Part shown: piece by piece, positions 7,371 through 12,018 of the stretch
Layout of the letters: each line of letters opens with the position of its first letter
Position numbering within the stretch: position 1 is the first letter of the stretch
Source of the DNA: an uncultured Gammaproteobacteria bacterium
GTDB taxonomy: Bacteria; Pseudomonadota; Gammaproteobacteria; SZUA-140
Direction of reading: 5' to 3'
NCBI GenBank assembly: GCA_945788675.1
Contig: CALZMY010000238.1
Location: 1-12,018, forward strand
DNA length: 12,018 nucleotides
Translations under genes and position numbers: made by a program
Notes under the pieces: generated by a model
Databases searched by the model: none
Seen by the model: the letters and a program-made list of their open reading frames with translations, nothing else
Told to the model about the DNA's origin: nothing

Positions 7371-7399
7371 AAAGGCCGTCCCAAATGGGGCGGCCTTTT
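7371..7399 (+). terminator. Rho-independent terminator after the OmpA-type gene
   Basis: AAAGGCCGTCCC pairs with GGGGCGGCCTTT across an AAAT loop, a 12-bp stem with one G-T pair, followed by a short T stretch. It lies 25 bases after the stop codon. The A-rich left flank gives the opposite strand a weaker tail, so partial bidirectional action for the convergent DUF748 gene is possible. Confidence 0.85.
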
Positions 7400-7429
7400 G
7401 CGTATAGGGGCGTGCTTGTGCGTGATCAA

Positions 7430-7473
7430 TGAATTAATCAGAGGTTCCTTAATCCTGAAAACCAGTTAATTCA
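7430..7473. repeat. 8-bp inverted repeat in the convergent intergenic region
   Basis: TGAATTAA (7430-7437) and TTAATTCA (7466-7473) are perfect reverse complements 28 bases apart, just after the DUF748 stop codon at 7507 in the minus direction. This could form the 3' end structure of the DUF748 transcript, but no U-run follows and the arms are AT-rich, so the meaning is uncertain. Confidence 0.25.
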
Positions 7474-7506
7474 GTATTGCAATTACTCTTTTCGGCAAAG
7501 ATGCCC

Positions 7507-10452
7507 TTAGTTAGCACCGAGATTAAACTGGGTTTGTATTACATTAGTGGATTTTGAATCTGTCGCAGCAGCATCCAGGATAAAGATCCGCTCGGCCGTC
7601 AGGCCGCTATGCTGCACCAGGTAGTTACGTACATAGTTGGCGCGGGTCAACGCCAGCTCCCGCAAATCATCTTCCGTCAAGGGCTGTATCGCAACCGCTG
7701 CTTTATATAGACCTGCTTTGTAAGCGGATTGATCAATAACTTTGGAGGCGCCTTCTTTTGCACCTTCCGGCAGGTGGCTGTTTTCCATTTTTATGGCCGT
7801 TAAACGCTCGATATCGGTTAGGCCTGTGTAGTGTGTTTCCAGTTGGGCCAGATCTAATGACGCGATGGGCGCATCGGCAGTGATTTGCAGCGATGCATGC
7901 AGCTTCTGTTGCTGCAACACAGTTTTATCAAGGAGTGAATTATACTGCCCTCTAACATCCAGGCGCAGTTGTGGGCGCTGATTCAGCACCTTACCAAGTG
8001 TCGTGAGCCGTTCAATCTGATCCGCAGTAAGTTCATCCTGTCCAGGCTGAAAAACAACATGATCCAGGTCATCACCTGACCCGCCGGCGAGTTTGCCTAA
8101 CAATTTAAATGGCGAAGAGACGATGCCGGTGACGAGATTTATCAACGCGGGTGGTATCAGGTGGAAAAAACGGAACTCAGGATCATCGAGATTGCCTCGT
8201 ATCGGCATGTCGATGTCGATACGACCCTTAGCATCTTTGAGCAAGGCGATGGCCAGTCCAACAGGGAGGCTGGTTGCATCTTTTGATTTGACCTCTTTTC
8301 CTAGCGCGAATTGGTCAAGCAGGATTTGATTATCACCTTTTAATTCCTTCTGGGAAACGAGATAGACCAGATTCAGGGACATGCGTCCCTTATCGACGGC
8401 CTGGCCGATAAATTTTCCGGTATAAGGCGTGAATGAGGCCATGTCATAGTCTATAAAATCAATTTTAAGATCGGTATACAGATCCTCGCTTAAAGGGTTA
8501 ATCTTGCCGGAGACCTTAAGTTGAGCATAGTCGTCGACTTTTCCGCTGAGCTTAACATCCGCACGGGCTATATTTTCCGAAGAGAGTCCTTCGATAGTCC
8601 CTTCGAACTTGCTGAGTCGCGAAGTGAAACGAGGTGTAACCGAATGATCAGTGAAGGAGATTGCATTGCGTTTAAGTGCAACTTTACCCACTTTGACAGG
8701 AAATGGTGTACCCGGAGCGGGTTCACTCTGCTTGTTAGTAGTGCTTTCCCTGGCCAATCCGGCAACGTTAATGGTTTGGTCTTTAGCGACCACAAGCTGC
8801 GCCTGCAATTTATCTAGCGTGATGGTTTTGATGTCGAGGCGATTAGGCGCTATCTGCAGCACCAGGTCATCAAGGGTTAACGTCTTCCAGGCAATAAGTT
8901 GTCCTTTCATTTTGCGTTTACCTGCGGCAAAGTCCGAAACAGTTGTCTGCCCCGTTAAGTGCAGATTAGCGGGTGTCTCGGGCTTCATGTAACTGAGCTG
9001 TCCCTTGAATGCGGCGTGACCGGTAGTTAAATCCAGGTTTGTGTCCGCATTTAGGTAGGGCTGGATGCTTTTAAGCGGAAAAGTAGCCAGCGTGAGTGCC
9101 AGGTCTGCCATTACGGGTATAGCGCCTACTTTGCCTTGGAGCCCAACGGTTCCTTCATTGTTAATTCGCAGGTTTGCGTTCAGTGCAAAATGATCGTTCG
9201 GCTGGTTGCTAATATCAGACAACTCAATTGAGATATCATCGAGGCGTATCTCTGCATTGGGTGATGTTGTCTGGTCAGCAAGAGCGATGCTTAGCGCCGT
9301 CACAGTCGCTTTATTAAGCTCAAGAGACCAGGGATTGGTCTCTTGCACCTCTTTTGATGGCTGTGTTTCCTGAGTTGATGAGGTGCCCATGGGAGTGAAT
9401 AAGCGGACCAGGTCAATCTCACCTTGTGTATCAATAAAGGTGTTGATGTTACCTCCTGCCACGCTTAACTGATCAAGCTGAACTTTTTGCTCTGCTAGAT
9501 TGAGTTGACCGCCGGAAAGGGTGATTTCAGGGAGTGTGATGGCAGGTTCGGTACGGGTCTTGTCTCGGATATTGAGTTCAGTTGAGGCCAGTTTGATATC
9601 GTCTAAAGACAGCGCCACGCCTGCATCGCCGATGGAAAAATCGTAGTGAGTTGAAGCCGACAGCAGTCCCTGGTCAACGGCGAAGTGCAACTGGTCCTGG
9701 GCATAGCGCCAGGCAGTGGTGATATCGAGCTGGTCAATCTCCACCCGTCCCTCAGAACGTACTGGATTAACTGAGACTTCGCCCTGCCAACGGATGGTAG
9801 CGCCGTCAGGCAGTGTGGCCTGAATCGCATAGGGGCCTTCTCTCTCTGGTAATGTGGAGAAATCCGATAACTCAAATGAAATAGGCGTCACTTTTTGCTG
9901 ATAGGGTGTGGCAATGGAGTGGTCTTCGAACATAAATTGACCATTAATGATTTTAAAGGAGTGCAATACGAGTCTGGGTAATTGAGCTGCTCCACCCGGG
10001 GTGTCATCGGTAGCCGCAGAGGTATCGTCGCTGACCAGTAGATCGGCAAAACTGGTCTGACCAGATTGATCAATGCGTAGATTAAATCTTGGTCCAGTAA
10101 AGCGGATATCAGCAAAGGTCCAGGCCCAGCGAAATAATGATTCCAGCTCAAAGTTGACATAGAATTCATTTAGGCCTGCCAGCTCAGTGCCGTCGAGATC
10201 GGCAAGTGAAAGCCCTGTCATGCTAAGAGAAAGCGCAAATGGATTAAATTTCACCTGTTCAAGGGAGAGTGTCCTGTCGGTGAATTCAGGGGCTTTAGCA
10301 ATCAATTGCGACTTGATAATGTACGGGGCGCCAAAAAACCCAAACAATGTGTAGGATAGAAGCAATATCAGGGCCCAAAAACGCCCACTTTTGAGTGGTC
10401 GCTTGCCAAATAGACGACGAAAGAACGTGGTTGTTTGTTGTTCGGTAGTCAT
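7507..10452 (-). CDS. DUF748 (AsmA-like) envelope protein
   Basis: The product has 981 residues. A basic N-terminus (FFRRLFGKRPLKSGR) precedes a single membrane helix at about 25-44 (FWALILLLSYTLFGFFGAPY), with the remainder exported to the periplasm. The body consists of repeated short beta strands with alternating hydrophobic residues (such as VKFNPFALSLSMTGLSLADL and LALTLATFPLKSIQPYL), typical of DUF748 proteins. These resemble the AsmA/TamB/YhdP superfamily, proposed to form hydrophobic grooves carrying lipids between membranes. A low-complexity linker rich in S, T, Q and E lies around 350-372. Near residue 799 begins VVFQPGQDELTADQIERL, followed by RPQLRLDVRG and, at the C-terminus, LALTRANYVRNYL, a pattern resembling a degenerate OmpA-like domain. 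The start at 10452 has GGAGAG 4-6 nt upstream. It stands alone, convergent with the OmpA-type gene. Family assignment is good; a lipid-transport role is inference. Confidence 0.85.
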   Translation of the reverse strand: MTTEQQTTTFFRRLFGKRPLKSGRFWALILLLSYTLFGFFGAPYIIKSQLIAKAPEFTDRTLSLEQVKFNPFALSLSMTGLSLADLDGTELAGLNEFYVNFELESLFRWAWTFADIRFTGPRFNLRIDQSGQTSFADLLVSDDTSAATDDTPGGAAQLPRLVLHSFKIINGQFMFEDHSIATPYQQKVTPISFELSDFSTLPEREGPYAIQATLPDGATIRWQGEVSVNPVRSEGRVEIDQLDITTAWRYAQDQLHFAVDQGLLSASTHYDFSIGDAGVALSLDDIKLASTELNIRDKTRTEPAITLPEITLSGGQLNLAEQKVQLDQLSVAGGNINTFIDTQGEIDLVRLFTPMGTSSTQETQPSKEVQETNPWSLELNKATVTALSIALADQTTSPNAEIRLDDISIELSDISNQPNDHFALNANLRINNEGTVGLQGKVGAIPVMADLALTLATFPLKSIQPYLNADTNLDLTTGHAAFKGQLSYMKPETPANLHLTGQTTVSDFAAGKRKMKGQLIAWKTLTLDDLVLQIAPNRLDIKTITLDKLQAQLVVAKDQTINVAGLARESTTNKQSEPAPGTPFPVKVGKVALKRNAISFTDHSVTPRFTSRLSKFEGTIEGLSSENIARADVKLSGKVDDYAQLKVSGKINPLSEDLYTDLKIDFIDYDMASFTPYTGKFIGQAVDKGRMSLNLVYLVSQKELKGDNQILLDQFALGKEVKSKDATSLPVGLAIALLKDAKGRIDIDMPIRGNLDDPEFRFFHLIPPALINLVTGIVSSPFKLLGKLAGGSGDDLDHVVFQPGQDELTADQIERLTTLGKVLNQRPQLRLDVRGQYNSLLDKTVLQQQKLHASLQITADAPIASLDLAQLETHYTGLTDIERLTAIKMENSHLPEGAKEGASKVIDQSAYKAGLYKAAVAIQPLTEDDLRELALTRANYVRNYLVQHSGLTAERIFILDAAATDSKSTNVIQTQFNLGAN

Positions 10453-11563
10453 TGAACTCTCCGCTCAGGTGGCCTGTTTCTCTATAATCAGGTTCTATCT
10501 ATTCACTACACAGTAGCCTAAGCAGATCAAGCAGATCAAATAGAATAAGAATGCATGGTATTGACCGTGGTTATATAGGCTGTCACCAAACGTTACGATA
10601 CGTTATTGACTCCGACATTTTCGTATCTCTTAGTACCGACAGTTGACGAAACACACAGGATTTAAAACTATTGAAGACGATAGATGCAGCACGCTTGGCG
10701 CACATGCCCGTGAGTGTGCATGAAATACGGCATAAAATTCTTATTTTTTATCTAATGTAATCGTCCGCAGTGAATGCTGAAGCATAGAATTAACAATTTT
10801 TGGCGTGTAATTTCGTCATTGACGTGAAAAAAGTCGGTGACGTTGATATTTTTATAATATTTTCTTCTTGATCAAAATATAAAATTTACCACTTAATGCT
10901 TATGGTGTTTATGTGCATTGGGGGTAGGTATACCTCGAAAAGTATTACCGCGATCGCTGAGCATTATATCAATTTCGATTATTCAATTTGTATTAGGCAC
11001 GTTATGAGATGGTGTACTTGATACATTCCAGCATAAAAATTTTTAGTCAAAAAAGAGTGGGTATATTTGCGCATGGGTTGAAATATTTATGATGTGCTCT
11101 CTGAATTTTTATAGTTCATTGGAGAAAAGTATATGTGTGGTGAGTGCGGGTTATGACAGCAGTCATGTATTTTAATATTAGTTATTTGGGGTGCGAAATA
11201 GCACATAAGTAGACAACTTAATAAATTAAATCATAAGGTTACAGTGTGGTAGGTGGTTTGAAAGGAAACACTACATGTTGTAGATTGGCTGCAGTGCTAT
11301 CTACTATGTATCGCGTTTTACGTGATACTTCTAATTGCGATGATGTCTGTTTACCTGGCATTAATTTATCGATGAAATGTAATCGTGAGCATCTTTCAAA
11401 TTATAAAATCATCGTTGTATTGTTAAGTTCTTAAGGAGAAAACATTCATCTAAAAATTTAAAATAACACTGTCTGTTACCTATCAACATAGTTGTTTAAT
11501 GCATGCATGTAGTTGGTGTTAATTTGTTTTGCAGGTACAAAAAATTGCAGTTGAATGTTCAAG

Positions 11564-11589
11564 AAAAAAAATAGCGTGTCGATACACGC
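11564..11589 (-). terminator. Rho-independent terminator on the minus strand
   Basis: GCGTGT-ATCG-ACACGC forms a perfect 6-bp GC-rich stem with a four-base loop, followed two bases later by a run of eight T on the minus strand. No minus-strand gene lies immediately to its right, so it either ends the small RNA candidate above or stops antisense transcripts from the histone-like gene. In the plus direction the hairpin is followed by GTTTGT only, so it is much weaker there. Confidence 0.55.
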
Positions 11590-11619
11590 GTTTGTACAGT
11601 AAAAACTTTTTCTGCAAAC
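11564..11619 (-). ncRNA. Candidate small RNA on the minus strand
   Basis: On the minus strand a perfect TATAAT (11631-11626) would start transcription near 11619. The next ~55 nt contain an imperfect hairpin, GTTTGCAG (11618-11611) with CTG-TA-CAAAC (11599-11590), followed directly by the hairpin GCGTGT-ATCG-ACACGC (11589-11574), then TA and eight T residues (11571-11564). This is the complete layout of a short RNA ending at a rho-independent terminator. No -35 matching consensus is seen at 17 bp, and no homologue is known to me. It lies divergent from, and close to, the histone-like gene. The elements are seen in the sequence; expression is inference. Confidence 0.3.
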
Positions 11620-11643
11620 ACTAGCATTATACGCAGAGATGTT

Positions 11644-11649
11644 TATACT
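11644..11649 (+). promoter_or_regulatory. Candidate -10 box for the histone-like gene
   Basis: TATACT lies about 32 bases before the ATG, which would give a leader of roughly 25 nt containing the GGAGG ribosome site. No consensus -35 is visible. An inverted pair TCTGC (11611-11615) and GCAGA (11633-11637) sits just upstream and also brackets the minus-strand TATAAT; it could be an operator. Confidence 0.3.
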
Positions 11650-11680
11650 AATTTGCGGATAACATTCTGGAGGATGAGTA

Positions 11681-12018
11681 ATGGCGACAAAACGTTCTGC
11701 AACCAAGAAGAAGGTGGCGGCAAAGAAGAAGCCTGCTGTCAAAAAGAAAGCTGTAACAAAGAAGAAAGCTGTAACCAGGAAAAAAGTAGCCACTAAGAAA
11801 AAAGCGGCTACTAAAAAGAAGGCTGCTACCAAGAAAAAGGCAGCTAAGAAGAAAGTAGCTACTAAGAAAAAAGCGGCTACTAAAAAGAAAGCTGCTACCA
11901 AGAAAAAGGCAGCTAAGAAGAAAGTAGCTACCAGGAAAAAGGCAGCTAAGAAGAAAGTAGCCACTAAGAAAAAAGCGGCTACTAAGAAAAAGGCAGCTAA
12001 GAAGAAAGTAGCTACCAG
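11681..12018 (+). CDS. Lysine/alanine-rich histone H1-like protein, C-terminus cut by window edge
   Basis: The 112 visible codons begin MATKRSATKKKVAAKKK and then consist almost only of K, A, T and V with rare R and a single P, in KKKAAT, KKKVAT and KKKAA blocks. This composition matches bacterial H1-like proteins (HC2 type) and the C-terminal tail of AlgP. Such proteins bind DNA through charge and compact or bridge the nucleoid. There is no signal peptide and no folded domain in view. GGAGG lies 7 nt before the ATG at 11681, an excellent ribosome site implying strong translation. AAA and AAG alternate, limiting A-runs to six bases. The array is built of near-identical DNA repeats, so its length probably varies between strains. 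Total length and any C-terminal domain are unknown. Confidence 0.85.
   Translation, partial: MATKRSATKKKVAAKKKPAVKKKAVTKKKAVTRKKVATKKKAATKKKAATKKKAAKKKVATKKKAATKKKAATKKKAAKKKVATRKKAAKKKVATKKKAATKKKAAKKKVAT
11792..12013 (+). repeat. 69-bp tandem repeat array inside the histone-like gene
   Basis: Positions 11792-11860 and 11861-11929 are two 69-bp (23-codon) copies differing at a single base (AAG versus AAA in one lysine codon). After a 33-bp partial unit (11930-11962) a shorter 51-bp copy follows (11963-12013), lacking six codons. The near-identity at synonymous positions shows recent duplication rather than amino acid selection alone. The array seems to continue past the window. Confidence 0.9.

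Larger units (their letters stand above)
10453..11680. other. 1.2-kb AT-rich intergenic region without a convincing gene
   Basis: The stretch between the divergent DUF748 and histone-like genes is clearly more AT-rich than the coding regions, especially 10740-11470. No frame on either strand shows a recognisable protein. Visible elements: a 9-bp tandem duplication AGCAGATCA at 10521-10538; inverted repeat AACGT-N6-ACGTT at 10589-10604; a perfect palindrome AGGTATACCT at 10926-10935; a 7-codon ORF with good ribosome site at 11133-11156 followed by hairpin ATGAC-AGCA-GTCAT (11153-11166); hairpin GTATCGCG-TTTTA-CGTGATAC at 11308-11328; and the minus-strand RNA candidate near the right end. It could be a long regulatory region, an RNA-coding segment or a decayed insertion. 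Confidence 0.6.

Noticed and set aside
10951..10960. GCGATCGC palindrome resembling the cyanobacterial HIP1 element
   Set aside because: It was noticed only here, and the gene content is gammaproteobacterial, so it is probably chance.
11246..11434. Plus-strand open frame of 62 codons starting with GTG in the AT-rich gap
   Set aside because: The ribosome site is weak, the product matches nothing I know, and the composition is that of the surrounding non-coding DNA. It cannot be excluded as a small gene but is not supported.
11431..11445. Strong Shine-Dalgarno-like TTAAGGAGAAAAC
   Set aside because: No ATG, GTG or TTG follows at a usable distance, and the frame after the ATT ends within five codons. 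It may be a remnant, but no gene can be supported.
11476..11964. Minus-strand open frame of 162 codons with a repetitive FFLVA pattern
   Set aside because: It is the exact complement of the AAG/AAA-rich histone-like gene. Its hydrophobic repeats come only from that composition, and it has no ribosome site.
11792..12018. Possible programmed -1 frameshift at A-rich lysine codons
   Set aside because: The A6-G runs are not in the A_AAA_AAG phase required for slippage relative to the reading frame, and no stimulatory structure is seen.

Overview
The window looks like a gammaproteobacterial chromosome of middling GC. It carries the conserved block ubiI-ubiH-pepP-ygfB reading left and a zapB-like gene, zapA, 6S RNA and ygfA reading right. 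This divergent arrangement is known from Escherichia and pseudomonads. The small coiled-coil gene in front of zapA is typical of Pseudomonas-like and purple-sulfur-like lineages rather than enterics. I could not identify a genus. No IS element, CRISPR array, tRNA or prophage gene was seen.

Layout. 1-3832 (minus): a tight operon starting at ygfB, followed by the proline peptidase pepP and the two flavin hydroxylases of ubiquinone synthesis, ubiH and ubiI. The last is cut by the left window edge. 3833-4041: a divergent control region with an 11-bp direct repeat and an inverted repeat. 4042-5442 (plus): a coiled-coil division protein gene coupled to zapA by a 4-base overlap, then the 6S RNA gene ssrS, then ygfA (5-formyl-THF cyclo-ligase). 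5478-6077 (minus): a DUF4126 membrane protein. 6299-7345 (plus): a secreted OmpA-type peptidoglycan-binding protein with five calcium-type thrombospondin-3 repeats, ending at a strong terminator. 7507-10452 (minus): a large DUF748/AsmA-like envelope protein. 10453-11680: about 1.2 kb of AT-rich DNA without a convincing gene. 11681 to the right edge (plus): a lysine/alanine-repeat histone H1-like protein, truncated by the window.

The left half is housekeeping: ubiquinone hydroxylation, peptide turnover, Z-ring assembly, global control of RNA polymerase by 6S RNA, and folate salvage. The right half is envelope and nucleoid architecture. The least explained part is the AT-rich gap. Just upstream of the histone-like gene, on the minus strand, it holds a compact promoter-hairpin-terminator arrangement that could encode a small RNA. 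I see no clear sign of a wholly new multi-gene system; the best leads are this RNA candidate, the 69-bp repeat array in the histone-like gene, and the operator-like repeats between ygfB and the zapB-like gene.
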